NCBI GenBank assembly: GCA_022842255.1
Contig: JALHPW010000079.1
Span: 1 to 12,418 of the forward strand
Origin: Saprospiraceae bacterium
Lineage (GTDB): Bacteria; Bacteroidota; Bacteroidia; Chitinophagales; Saprospiraceae
Direction of reading: 5' to 3'
DNA: 12,418 nt
Every line of letters starts with the position of its first letter. Position 1 is the stretch's first letter. Under the pieces are notes generated by a model, which worked only from the letters and a program-made list of their open reading frames with translations, was not told the DNA's origin and searched no databases. The translations under genes were made by a program, and so were the position numbers. Shown here in pieces: positions 1 to 7,233 of the stretch.

Positions 1-507
1 GTCAATTTCTCCATGCTCCGTACCCGCGAAAGCATCGAAGGGGTGCAGCACAAAGTCCGCAACCTCGGTCAGCGCGAAGGACAGGACGTGAAGGATGTGC
101 CACGCCCCACCGACCGCTTGTTTACCTTCTCGACCTTCTTCCAGGATTACCTGCGTAAAAACCGCAACATCCGGATGCACCTCAATTTTACGGTAGGTTC
201 CGGCTTGCCGTTTGGGGTGCCCGACAACAATATCATTTACCGAAATCCTTATCGTTTTGCGCCGTATCACCGGGTGGATATTGGCTTTGGTTTCCAGCTT
301 TGGAAGCAGCAATGGCGCAATCGGAAGCCCCACCATTTCCTGCGTTTTACGCGGAATACCTGGGCAAGTCTGGAAGTGTTCAACCTCTTGAAAGTAGCCA
401 ACGAGGCCTCCAACGTCTGGATCAAAACAATTGAGAACACCCAATATGCAATTCCTAACTACTTGACAGGCAGGCGTTTGAATGTTCGGATACGGATGGA
501 TTTTTAA
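1..507 (+). CDS. TonB-dependent receptor, C-terminal fragment (5' end outside window)
   Basis: The reading frame is open from base 1, so the gene starts upstream; 168 residues are visible, ending in a TAA at 505-507. The visible part looks like the last strands of an outer membrane beta-barrel: alternating aromatic and polar stretches (IRMHLNFTVGSGLPFG, RVDIGFGFQLWK, TWASLEVFNLL), a conserved barrel turn with FGVPDN, and a terminal strand LNVRIRMDF ending in phenylalanine, the usual BAM recognition feature of outer membrane proteins. The pattern fits the large TonB-dependent receptors of Bacteroidota, which import substrates or have a carboxypeptidase-like N-terminal domain. The plug and TonB box are outside the window, so the substrate cannot be inferred. 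The first ATG in view (13) is internal, not a start. A repeat element begins 7 nt after the stop codon. Confidence 0.8.
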   Translation, partial: VNFSMLRTRESIEGVQHKVRNLGQREGQDVKDVPRPTDRLFTFSTFFQDYLRKNRNIRMHLNFTVGSGLPFGVPDNNIIYRNPYRFAPYHRVDIGFGFQLWKQQWRNRKPHHFLRFTRNTWASLEVFNLLKVANEASNVWIKTIENTQYAIPNYLTGRRLNVRIRMDF

Positions 508-510
508 CTT

Positions 511-621
511 CCCGTACCGGCGGCTTTAGCCGCTGGATTCCGAGACGAGAAAAATTAATGTTTGATATTTCCAGTGGCTAAAGCTGCCTGTATTATCGTT
601 GAAATACCAGCGGCTTAAGTT
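511..621. repeat. Palindromic intergenic repeat, copy 1 (worn right end)
   Basis: This 111-bp unit starts with a left arm at 514-536 (gtaccggcggctttagccgc plus tgg) identical to the left arm of copy 2. An inverted inner module follows (ccagtggctaaagctgcctg, 571-590). The right arm starting at 608 is degraded: ccagcggcttaag followed by non-matching bases. The unit repeats directly with a period of 111 bp, and the cores tttgatatttccagtggcta and tcgttgaaat are shared. It holds no coding potential and lies 7 bp behind the receptor stop codon. Confidence 0.85.
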
Positions 622-624
622 CCT

Positions 625-739
625 GTACCGGCGGCTTTAGCCGCTGGATTCCGATTTAGAAAAATTGACGTTTGATATTTCCAGTGGCTAAAGCCACCTG
701 ATTTGTCGTTGAAATGCCAGCGGCTAAAGCCGCCGGTAC
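625..739. repeat. Palindromic intergenic repeat, copy 2, with perfect 23-bp inverted ends
   Basis: Bases 625-647 and 717-739 are exact reverse complements (23 of 23), separated by 69 bp. The inner module at 682-701 (ccagtggctaaagccacctg) is a third, diverged version of the same arm in the right-arm orientation. The element ends 4 bp from the stop codon of the lipoprotein gene, so with copy 1 it fills the space between two convergent genes. RNA from either strand could fold into a long stem, so it may help end transcription from both sides. It resembles a MITE or BIME-like element; no transposase is present and no target duplication was recognised. Confidence 0.85.
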
Positions 740-743
740 AAGG

Positions 744-1133
744 CTATTCCGAAATATACATAATCGTATCTAATACCGGCTTATACGTCAGTGAAATCTC
801 CGCGCGCATACTCCCATACACAAAATTGGGGAAGTGCAGGCTGTCGTACCCGAACGCAACGAGCCAATGACGGCCTTCGGGCACGGGCTCTATACAGCCA
901 CGCGAATCGGACCCTGTTTTAAAAGAAGCATCAAAATAAGAGGGCGGTCGGTCGTAACCCGGGAAGGAGTCGGTATTATACTTCACATATACAGTTGCAT
1001 TTGGGATGGGCTGGTTGTGGTGCTGCGTGCGCACACAAATCTTGGTGGGCAATGGGATTTCATCCGGCAGCAGTGGTCGGCAAGCCATGTAGGCCAGGAT
1101 GGCGATTGCGAGCAAAGGGGTAATTTTTTTCAA
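744..1133 (-). CDS. Small FPGYD-type lipoprotein, hypothetical
   Basis: The product is 129 residues and its function is unknown. The N-terminus MKKITPLLAIAILAYMAC has a KK n-region, a hydrophobic stretch and a cysteine at 18 that fits a Bacteroidota lipobox, so lipidation and attachment to an envelope membrane are likely. The mature part looks like a small beta-sandwich (carboxypeptidase-regulatory or Ig-like): ICVRTQHHNQPIPNATVYVKY, then FPGYDRPPSYFD, RGCIEPVPEGRHWLVAFGYD and a C-terminal VLDTIMYISE. I recognise this pattern (HH, FPGYD, PxGxHW, GYD) from small Bacteroidota lipoproteins, but not a described role. The first codon at 1131-1133 is TTG, chosen because the signal peptide starts exactly there; the next in-frame ATG (Met16) would cut the signal peptide off. 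The gene is convergent with the receptor and divergent from fbp. Confidence 0.72.
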   Translation of the reverse strand: MKKITPLLAIAILAYMACRPLLPDEIPLPTKICVRTQHHNQPIPNATVYVKYNTDSFPGYDRPPSYFDASFKTGSDSRGCIEPVPEGRHWLVAFGYDSLHFPNFVYGSMRAEISLTYKPVLDTIMYISE

Positions 1134-1268
1134 GGCTGGGATTGTGTTTTGTGTTTGTCTGGAAGAACAATATTCCCTTACAAATGTGCAGAAAAATTGG
1201 CCAGTACTTTGTCATAATTCGGCAAAGACAGAAAATTTAACGCAAAAGGAAATCCCGCGTGTTCTTGT

Positions 1269-1276
1269 TACTTTTG
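1269..1276 (+). promoter_or_regulatory. Candidate -7 promoter element for fbp
   Basis: TACTTTTG matches the Bacteroidota -7 consensus TAnnTTTG exactly, about 38 bp before the fbp ATG. I see no clear TTTG at the expected -33 position, so this is a half-match. If real, transcription would begin near 1283, which supports the ATG at 1315 and rules out starts further upstream. Confidence 0.4.
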
Positions 1277-1314
1277 AGCCGCCTTTTTCACCACAAAATT
1301 GCACTAACCAACCT

Positions 1315-2409
1315 ATGGCTACCACCACAAAAAAAGACACGGCTGCAAAAACGACTCCCTACATCGGCATTTCGGATCCAGCGGATTTGAGTTCGATCCC
1401 AACCAACCGCATTGTTACCCTCGACGAGTTTATCCTGCGCTCTGAAAAAGACTTTGACTACGCCACGGGCGAGCTCACGGGTCTGCTGCGCGACATCGGT
1501 GTGGCGGCCAAAATCATCAACCGTGAGGTAAACAAAGCGGGCCTCGTCAACATCCTCGGCGTAGCCGATGGCGGCGAAAACCAAAGTGGCGACACCCAAC
1601 AAAAGCTCGACGTGTATGCCAACGAACGCCTCATCGAATGTCTGCAAAACTCCGGCGAGGTGTGCGCCATCGCTTCTGAAGAAAACGACGACATTATTCA
1701 CGTGCCGCCGGTGGGCTCCAAACAAAGCCACTACATCGTGATGTTCGATCCCCTCGACGGTTCTTCGAATATCGATGTGAACATGTCGGTGGGTACCATT
1801 TTCGCCATTTACCGCCGCAAAAGCGACCCTAGCGGGCCGGCTACCAAAGAAGATTTCCTGCAATCGGGCATCAAACAAGTGGCCGCCGGATATGTGTTGT
1901 ACGGCACCTCCACCATGCTCGTGTACACCACCGGGCGCGGGGTCAACGGCTTCACCCTCGATCCCAGCATCGGGGAGTTTTGCCTCAGTCACCGGAACAT
2001 GCGCATCCCGGAAAACAGCCAAACCTACTCTGTAAACCAGGGCTATTACTCCAAGTTCGACCTCGAAATGCGCCGCTACATCGACCATTGTTCCGACCAA
2101 AACTACGGGCTGCGCTACATCGGCAGCATGGTATCCGACGTGCACCGCATCCTGATTCAGGGCGGTATTTTCTTGTATCCCAGCACCCGCAAATACCCAA
2201 AAGGAAAGCTCCGCTTGCTGTACGAATGCAACCCCTTGGCCATGCTCATCGAACAGGCGGGTGGGAAAGCACTCAATACCCACCTCAAGCGCATCCTCGA
2301 TTTGGCACCCACCGAACTGCACCAGCGCTGCACCATCGCCATCGGCTCGCCGGCCATGGTGGATGAATTGAAAGCGTTTATTGAGCGGTATTCGGCTTTG
2401 CCGCTGTAG
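1315..2409 (+). CDS. fbp: Fructose-1,6-bisphosphatase, class 1
   Basis: Hydrolyses fructose 1,6-bisphosphate to fructose 6-phosphate and phosphate, the committed step of gluconeogenesis, in the cytoplasm. The product is 364 residues; the E. coli enzyme has about 332, and the extra 30 or so lie before the conserved TLDEFI start. Family landmarks are in order: ATGELTGLLRDIGVAAKIINREVNKAGL near the N-terminus, metal-binding ASEEND (Glu122/Glu123), metal-binding DPLDGSSNIDVNMSVGTIF (from Asp145), KQVAAGYVLYGTSTMLVYTTG, RYIGSMVSDVHR, and the active-site signature GKLRLLYECNPLA with Glu304 as metal ligand. All key residues are present, so the enzyme should be active. The frame is open upstream to 1099, but those codons do not read like protein, and family alignment plus a -7 element at 1269 favour ATG 1315. 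It sits 46 bp before a secreted-protein gene, with no clear terminator between them. Confidence 0.97.
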   Translation: MATTTKKDTAAKTTPYIGISDPADLSSIPTNRIVTLDEFILRSEKDFDYATGELTGLLRDIGVAAKIINREVNKAGLVNILGVADGGENQSGDTQQKLDVYANERLIECLQNSGEVCAIASEENDDIIHVPPVGSKQSHYIVMFDPLDGSSNIDVNMSVGTIFAIYRRKSDPSGPATKEDFLQSGIKQVAAGYVLYGTSTMLVYTTGRGVNGFTLDPSIGEFCLSHRNMRIPENSQTYSVNQGYYSKFDLEMRRYIDHCSDQNYGLRYIGSMVSDVHRILIQGGIFLYPSTRKYPKGKLRLLYECNPLAMLIEQAGGKALNTHLKRILDLAPTELHQRCTIAIGSPAMVDELKAFIERYSALPL

Positions 2410-2455
2410 TTTTTGTGAAAACCAAGGGCAAAAGCCCTCTAACCTCTCCAAAATT

Positions 2456-5400
2456 ATGCAAAAACAACTACTACTCGCCACTGCATTCTTTTTCGCGGCA
2501 ACCTCGCTACTGACCGCTCAATGGGTCAGCACCAACGGACCCGAGGGGATTACAGGTTATTCAAGGCTGCTAAAAGATGGAAACACTTTTTGGGCGCCCA
2601 CATTAGGCGGCTTGTTTTTTTCCACAGACGATGGTGCCACTTGGCAGAACCATCCGGATATTTTACGCGACGACAACGTGGTGAATGTGGTAAGGAAGGG
2701 CAATTTGTTGTTTGCCATGACAAGGGGAATGAACGGACCCATTACCGATTATCAACACCACCTTTATAAAAGTGAAAACAATGGCATTACCTGGGAACAA
2801 ACGAATACACCCAGCAACCTTGATTGGTTGAACCTGCCCAGCATCGGAGTGGTTCAAGGATATTTGATGATGTTTGAGAACGGAAGGGATATGTATAGAA
2901 GTAACGATGACGGGCTTACCTGGGAAACACTGGTGCTTCCTACCGATTATTTCTCACACTTTTTCTATGATGAAAAAAATCTGGTCTATCGAAGTTCCCA
3001 GGAAGGCGTTTTTTTGTCAAGGGACGCTGGGGACACCTGGGAAATGATTGCTGATTCTGCGCAGCAATTTGTGGACGTCTTCCTTTTGAAAGACAGCACC
3101 ATTCTTGGGCATGCTTATCCCAACGATGTTTCGAAGTACGTTTATTCTCCAGACCTCGGTCAAAATTGGCTCGAGATGGATTCTCTCCCAGGAACCGGCA
3201 ACTTTGAACAGTTTTTCCCCGGATTGGGCGACACTATTTTTCTCCTCAATGGAGAGAGCTATTTTTCCGTGAACAAGGGGAAATCATGGGCCTATTTTGG
3301 GGAGGAGGATGCTTATATGTCTCCATTTTTAAGAACTTCAGATGGTGGGGCGCTTAGATGTAGTTACCACACCATCGAAAAGTATTCCAATCAAACACAT
3401 GATTGGACCGTTTCGGTAAAAGGCCTACACGCCAACTATGCGTCTGAACTGGTCAGCAATGATGATTTTGTCTTTGCAATTGCCTACAACAGTGAAATTT
3501 ATAGAAAGTCTCTGTTAGAAGGAGAGAAATGGCAACGGGTTCATCTCAATGTCCAGTACTTGACGGATCCAGCTTTAGCGGTAAGCCACGACACCCTCTA
3601 TATTGCGGGATATAACGTTGTCTATCAATTTACCGGGAATGGAGGAGGGATATTGGATACCTTGGTCGATGGATTTGGCGGCCAAAGTGCCGACGATTTT
3701 AGTGTGCAGGGGGATTTCTTAGTGTTCTCACAGTACAACAAAATATTTTTGATCAATCGTTTTACGGGAGCGATTCAGACCATCACCTCATTTCCCTCCT
3801 CCTCCGGAGCCTCGAACAACCATTTCCTTCGGATAATCGGCAACCGCTGGATATATGCCGACAACGACGGCAGCGTGTTTGTTTCTGAAAATCAAGGAGC
3901 CAGTTGGGTAGAAAAATTTACACAATTTCTGCCTGGGAATAACTGGTATAACGACCTGTTTTTCCTCAACGACCGCCTTTACTTTACTACCCGAAACCAT
4001 ATCGCAATTTCCGCAGATCATGGGGATACCTGGACGACCACCACTGCCGGGTTGCCACTAGATTCAGATGGCGACATCAGTCTGTTGTATGATATGACGG
4101 CCTCTGGAAACCTGTTGTTTGCCACAACGTATTGGAGGGGAACGTACGTCAGCACTGATTTTGGCATGACCTGGCAACCCTATAATTTGGGTTTGCCACG
4201 ACACAGAGGGTTTTCCATTAACGCCGCTGGAGGGAAATTATTCATGGGCACGCTCAATGCCAGCGTCTGGGAGCGCGATATTCAGGTTGAAACACTGGAT
4301 GGATTGGTGTACCTCGATACCAACAACAACGGGATCAAGGATGCCGGGGAACAGCCATTGGCCAATGTTATCCTTAGCGCTGAACCCAACGGATTTTACA
4401 GCATGAGTGGCAATGATGGTAAATTCATAGCCCTTGCAACCAACAATGATTCCATTAAAGCGATTCCGCCTTCGCCGTACGCCAACATCAACCCAAGCGC
4501 GTACAACGTTGGGCAAGTTCAGAATGGAAATTACCATTTTGGGGTTTATTACACACCCAATATCAACGACTTACGAATCAGCTTAACCCTGAGCCAGCCC
4601 CTGGTGCCCGGTTTCCAACGGGAATTGTTCATTACTTGTAGCAATATCGGGACTACAACCCTTACGCCCGAAGTGCTTGTTCGTATCCCGCAACCTTTGT
4701 TGGTTGGCCTTGGCGTCCCCAGCCCCACCAGTACCGTGGGCGATTCAATTTGGTGGCAACTTGGGCCCTTAGCCCCGCAACAAACTTTTACCATTTCAGT
4801 AGGTGTGCAAACGCCCGTAGACGTCGAAAGCGGGGAGATTTTTACGTTTGAAGGCACTATTTTCCCAATAATAGGAGATGAAGTGCCCAACGACAACAAT
4901 GCCGATTTGCGTGAAATGGTGGTGGGTTCTTTCGACCCCAACGACAAAAGCGTCAGCCCAAATCATTTTTTCACCCCGGACCAATTTGAACTCGGCGAGC
5001 GCTTGGTCTACACCATTCGCTTCCAAAACACGGGCAACTATCCGGCTACTTTTGTCAGAATTATTGACACGCTACAACAATCCCTAGATCCTGGCAGCAT
5101 CCAGGTATTGGCCCATAGCCATCCAATGACTTGGTCGCTGGGTCGTGACAATGTACTCCAATTCCTTTTTGACAATATCCAGCTCCCCGACTCCACCAGC
5201 GATGAGCCAAACAGCCATGGGTTTGTGAAATTCAGCGTTCGGCCAAAGGCAGACCTGCCGCTTGGGAATGCGATCAGTAACCGCGCCTTTATTTATTTCG
5301 ATTATAACACACCTATTGAAACCAATACCGTTAGCAACATTTTTGACTACATCAGCCAAACGGCTATACCCAAGCTGCATCCACTGCAAATTTTCCCTAA

Positions 5401-5620
5401 CCCTACCAGTGGAATGGTTGAGATTCAGAAGCAAACCGATTCGTGGGGAACGCTTCGCCTGTTCGATCAAGTTGGTAAGCTTATGTTTACGGAGGAGGTT
5501 TTTTCGGCTAAAAGTTTGGTAGACCTGTCACAGCTGCCTGCCGGGGTTTATTGGGCTGTGATTAAGGAAAAAGAGGGCGTCAGCATCGGTAAAATCGTGG
5601 TGGTTCAAACAGGAAGGTAA
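2456..5620 (+). CDS. Secreted Asp-box beta-propeller protein with T9SS type A sorting domain
   Basis: The product is 1054 residues. It begins with a Sec signal peptide (MQKQLLLATAFFFAATSLLTAQ); ATG 2456 is chosen because that peptide starts there, although the frame is open earlier. Residues 30-600 carry nine sialidase/BNR-type Asp-boxes (SxDxGxTW): starting at 56, 106, 149, 188, 231, 271, 477, 519 and 566, for example STDDGATW and SADHGDTW. This is a beta-propeller fold related to sortilin/VPS10 or YCF48-like proteins. About 614-690 is an SdrD B-like domain (LDGLVYLDTNNNGIKDAGEQ). About 824-965 is a DUF11-like domain with the FDPNDK motif (827 on), common in Bacteroidota exported proteins. 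From about 975 comes the T9SS type A tail (IFPNPTSG at 979, LPAGVYWAVI), which sends the protein across the outer membrane and is removed or anchored there. Asp-boxes alone do not prove sialidase activity; no catalytic arginine triad was identified. Likely role: surface binding or glycan contact (inference). Confidence 0.88.
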   Translation: MQKQLLLATAFFFAATSLLTAQWVSTNGPEGITGYSRLLKDGNTFWAPTLGGLFFSTDDGATWQNHPDILRDDNVVNVVRKGNLLFAMTRGMNGPITDYQHHLYKSENNGITWEQTNTPSNLDWLNLPSIGVVQGYLMMFENGRDMYRSNDDGLTWETLVLPTDYFSHFFYDEKNLVYRSSQEGVFLSRDAGDTWEMIADSAQQFVDVFLLKDSTILGHAYPNDVSKYVYSPDLGQNWLEMDSLPGTGNFEQFFPGLGDTIFLLNGESYFSVNKGKSWAYFGEEDAYMSPFLRTSDGGALRCSYHTIEKYSNQTHDWTVSVKGLHANYASELVSNDDFVFAIAYNSEIYRKSLLEGEKWQRVHLNVQYLTDPALAVSHDTLYIAGYNVVYQFTGNGGGILDTLVDGFGGQSADDFSVQGDFLVFSQYNKIFLINRFTGAIQTITSFPSSSGASNNHFLRIIGNRWIYADNDGSVFVSENQGASWVEKFTQFLPGNNWYNDLFFLNDRLYFTTRNHIAISADHGDTWTTTTAGLPLDSDGDISLLYDMTASGNLLFATTYWRGTYVSTDFGMTWQPYNLGLPRHRGFSINAAGGKLFMGTLNASVWERDIQVETLDGLVYLDTNNNGIKDAGEQPLANVILSAEPNGFYSMSGNDGKFIALATNNDSIKAIPPSPYANINPSAYNVGQVQNGNYHFGVYYTPNINDLRISLTLSQPLVPGFQRELFITCSNIGTTTLTPEVLVRIPQPLLVGLGVPSPTSTVGDSIWWQLGPLAPQQTFTISVGVQTPVDVESGEIFTFEGTIFPIIGDEVPNDNNADLREMVVGSFDPNDKSVSPNHFFTPDQFELGERLVYTIRFQNTGNYPATFVRIIDTLQQSLDPGSIQVLAHSHPMTWSLGRDNVLQFLFDNIQLPDSTSDEPNSHGFVKFSVRPKADLPLGNAISNRAFIYFDYNTPIETNTVSNIFDYISQTAIPKLHPLQIFPNPTSGMVEIQKQTDSWGTLRLFDQVGKLMFTEEVFSAKSLVDLSQLPAGVYWAVIKEKEGVSIGKIVVVQTGR

Positions 5621-5709
5621 TTGTGGCTTCTTCGTTGGCGCAGCAGCCATGGAATATGGCTTGAAGGTGTTTGTTGAGTAGTATTTGGCTTTGCTGTTGT
5701 AGACCAACA

Positions 5710-5748
5710 AAAAATGCCAGCGGGACTTTTGGACTCGCTGGCATTTTT
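5710..5748. terminator. Bidirectional intrinsic terminator between convergent genes
   Basis: A perfect 13-bp inverted repeat (5710-5722 with 5736-5748, core atgccagcg/cgctggcat) encloses a 13-nt loop and is flanked by A5 on one side and T5 on the other. It therefore works as a hairpin plus U-run on both strands. It lies 89 bp behind the Asp-box protein stop codon and 19 bp behind the end of ppiB, so it probably ends both transcripts. Confidence 0.85.
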
Positions 5749-5767
5749 ATAAATCCTCCAACAAAAA

Positions 5768-6268
5768 TCACCCCTCCAACACCACCGCCGACTCAATCAC
5801 CACCGCCTCCCGGGGCACATCGTCGTATCCGCCCACACGACCGGTTGGGACGGCTTTGATGGCGTCTACTACTTCCTGTCCTTCCACCACTTCGCCAAAA
5901 ACGCAGTAGCCCCAGCCGTGGATGTTTTCACCGCTGTGGTTCAGGAATGCATTGTCTTTGACATTGATAAAAAACTGCGCCGTTGCGGAATGCGGGTCGC
6001 CCGTGCGCGCCATGGCGATGCTGTATTTGGTGTTCGCGAGGCCGTTGTTGGCTTCGTTTTTAATGGGTGCGGTGGTGGGTTTTGAGCCCATGGCAGCGTC
6101 CATGCCTCCGCCTTGAATCATAAAATCGTTGATGACCCGGTGGAAAATGGTGCCATTGTAATGCCCAGCGTTGACGTATTTGACAAAGTTTTCAACAGTA
6201 AGCGGTGCTTTGTCGGGATTGAGGGCGAGGGTGATAACACCCATAGAAGTGGTCAGTTGAACCTTCAT
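5768..6268 (-). CDS. ppiB: Peptidyl-prolyl cis-trans isomerase, cyclophilin type (PpiB-like)
   Basis: Catalyses cis-trans isomerisation of X-Pro peptide bonds to assist protein folding. At 166 residues it matches the single-domain cytoplasmic PpiB (164 in E. coli) in length and closely in sequence; there is no signal peptide. Family motifs: TIFHRVINDFMIQGGG (catalytic Arg44, Phe49, Gln52), IKNEANNGLANTKYSIAMART, HSATAQFFINVKDN (Gln98, Phe100) and WGYCVFGEVVEGQEVVD. All expected active-site residues are present. The ATG at 6268 gives the family's usual N-terminus (short strand, then GVITLALNPDKAPLTVENF). The gene is monocistronic: a shared terminator lies downstream and a -7 element (TACCTTTG) lies about 60 bp upstream. 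Confidence 0.96.
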   Translation of the reverse strand: MKVQLTTSMGVITLALNPDKAPLTVENFVKYVNAGHYNGTIFHRVINDFMIQGGGMDAAMGSKPTTAPIKNEANNGLANTKYSIAMARTGDPHSATAQFFINVKDNAFLNHSGENIHGWGYCVFGEVVEGQEVVDAIKAVPTGRVGGYDDVPREAVVIESAVVLEG

Positions 6269-6329
6269 TTTTATGCTTAGAATTTGATGTACGGTTGATT
6301 TGAATCTGTTTGTGGGGTAAGACGATTGG

Positions 6330-6337
6330 CAAAGGTA
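6330..6337 (-). promoter_or_regulatory. Candidate -7 promoter element for ppiB
   Basis: On the minus strand this reads TACCTTTG, an exact match to TAnnTTTG. It would place the start of transcription near 6323 and give a leader of about 55 nt before the ppiB ATG. No good -33 TTTG is seen at the usual distance, so the call is tentative. Confidence 0.45.
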
Positions 6338-6417
6338 GCAATGCTGTTACGAGCGTCGCGAACCTTGCTTCCATAATATTCTCAGTAATCTCGCTGACGT
6401 ATGAGCTCCATCACGCT

Positions 6418-6467
6418 GGCACATGGCTCCAGCCATGTGCCTACTATTGAAGTCGGCTTAGCCGACT
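6418..6467. repeat. Double-hairpin intergenic repeat, copy A
   Basis: Two palindromes lie side by side. The first (6418-6441) has 11-bp arms ggcacatggct/agccatgtgcc around a 2-nt centre. The second (6451-6467) has 8-bp arms agtcggct/agccgact around one base. The linker is tactattga. A diverged copy lies at 7234-7282. No U-run follows, so it is not a standard terminator; a REP-like element is the best description. Confidence 0.7.
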
Positions 6468-6571
6468 CGTCCTTAATTGCACAAGCAACCGGACGGACTA
6501 CCACCTATTTTTTACCTGCCAGATATGCTACAAAGTATAAAAAAATCACATAAAAACTATGGTAATGAGAC

Positions 6572-6579
6572 TAGCTTTG
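6572..6579 (+). promoter_or_regulatory. Candidate -7 promoter element for the small secreted protein
   Basis: TAGCTTTG fits TAnnTTTG exactly, 95 bp before the ATG at 6675, in an A/T-rich region. No matching -33 element is visible 19-21 bp upstream. A leader of about 90 nt would result. Confidence 0.4.
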
Positions 6580-6674
6580 CAGTATTTTCGTGCTCATAAA
6601 GAAAATGCGTGATCCCAATTTAAAAGCTTTCAAAGCCATTTTTCAATTGATTTTTTATTAAAACACCACCGAAC

Positions 6675-7004
6675 ATGATTAAAAAGCTGATTTCAACAAC
6701 CTTGGTATTCTTGTTTTTGGCAACCTCAGCGTTTCCAAAAATTTTGCCTTATTCCCAACTGGTTTCCTTTGTTATTGTTGTTGATGAAACACCGGAGCGG
6801 ATTACGGTAACACCCCTTGAATATCAAGGTGCTTCAAATGTTATCGTTGATGTATTGAATGCAAGTGATCAGGTGCTAAATTCTGCCCAGACGACACCTG
6901 GACATTCCGTTGTTTTTTCTAGAACTGGCCAGGAATATAAAGTGCGTGCAAGATTTTACAATGATTCTTGGGGATTTGTCATTATGGATGAGGAAAATAT
7001 GTAA
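6675..7004 (+). CDS. Small secreted protein, function unknown
   Basis: The product is 109 residues; I do not recognise a family. The N-terminus MIKKLISTTLVFLFLATSAF is a clear Sec signal peptide with no lipobox cysteine, so a soluble periplasmic or exported product is expected. The mature part of about 90 residues is rich in valine and alternating hydrophobic residues (SFVIVVDETPERITVTPLEY, SNVIVDVLNAS, HSVVFSRTGQEYKVRARFYN), which suggests a small beta-sandwich; the pattern resembles small Bacteroidota proteins of the DUF3244 kind, but that is a guess. There are no cysteines in the mature part. It ends in an acidic MDEENM. Base composition is noticeably more A/T-rich than the neighbouring genes. 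It has its own -7 candidate upstream and a strong terminator 62 bp downstream, so it is likely a single-gene transcript. Confidence 0.72.
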   Translation: MIKKLISTTLVFLFLATSAFPKILPYSQLVSFVIVVDETPERITVTPLEYQGASNVIVDVLNASDQVLNSAQTTPGHSVVFSRTGQEYKVRARFYNDSWGFVIMDEENM

Positions 7005-7065
7005 AGCAAAAAATTACCACGCATCTTTTCATCATCCAGCTGTTTAAAACGGTTTCATTTCACGC

Positions 7066-7119
7066 AGCCTTGGCTATGCCTCCCGCATTTATTCGGAGGC
7101 GTAGCCAAGGCTTTTTTTT
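7066..7119 (+). terminator. Intrinsic terminator with an 18-bp stem
   Basis: Arms 7066-7083 (agccttggctatgcctcc) and 7095-7112 pair over 18 bp with a single G-U type mismatch, around an 11-nt loop, followed by a run of eight T. This is the expected end of the small secreted-protein transcript. The stem is roughly twice the usual length. Confidence 0.88.
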
Positions 7120-7233
7120 ATCAAAACTTGTCAAGCATATTGGACGCAGATCCATGCTGGGCACTAAAGCATCGCTGCACCCATATTTTAAGTTTTTAAT
7201 GCTGGGGCCCAACCTCCCGAATTAAGCACCCCT

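Larger units (their letters stand above)
6269..6674. other. Divergent intergenic region without a gene
   Basis: 406 bp between the ppiB start (leftward) and the small secreted-protein start (rightward). It contains a ppiB promoter candidate, a hairpin repeat at 6418-6467, and a rightward promoter candidate at 6572-6579. The stretch from about 6505 to 6674 is A/T-rich. I see no convincing coding sequence on either strand. Confidence 0.6.

Noticed and set aside
511..739. CRISPR array from the repeated blocks
   Set aside because: Only two 111-bp units with internal inverted repeats and near-identical interiors; there are no short direct repeats with unique spacers and no cas genes.
1099..1314. 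A 72-codon N-terminal extension of fbp
   Set aside because: The extension overlaps the start of the lipoprotein gene, does not resemble protein, and is longer than anything needed for class 1 FBPase; ATG 1315 and the -7 element at 1269 fit better.
2425..2438. Terminator between fbp and the Asp-box gene
   Set aside because: agggc-aaaa-gccct is a 5-bp stem and no U-run follows; it is too weak to call.
1288..2481. A 397-codon open frame on the minus strand across fbp
   Set aside because: It is entirely antisense to fbp, which has all family motifs on the plus strand. The frame stays open because of codon bias, and its translation has no recognisable domain.
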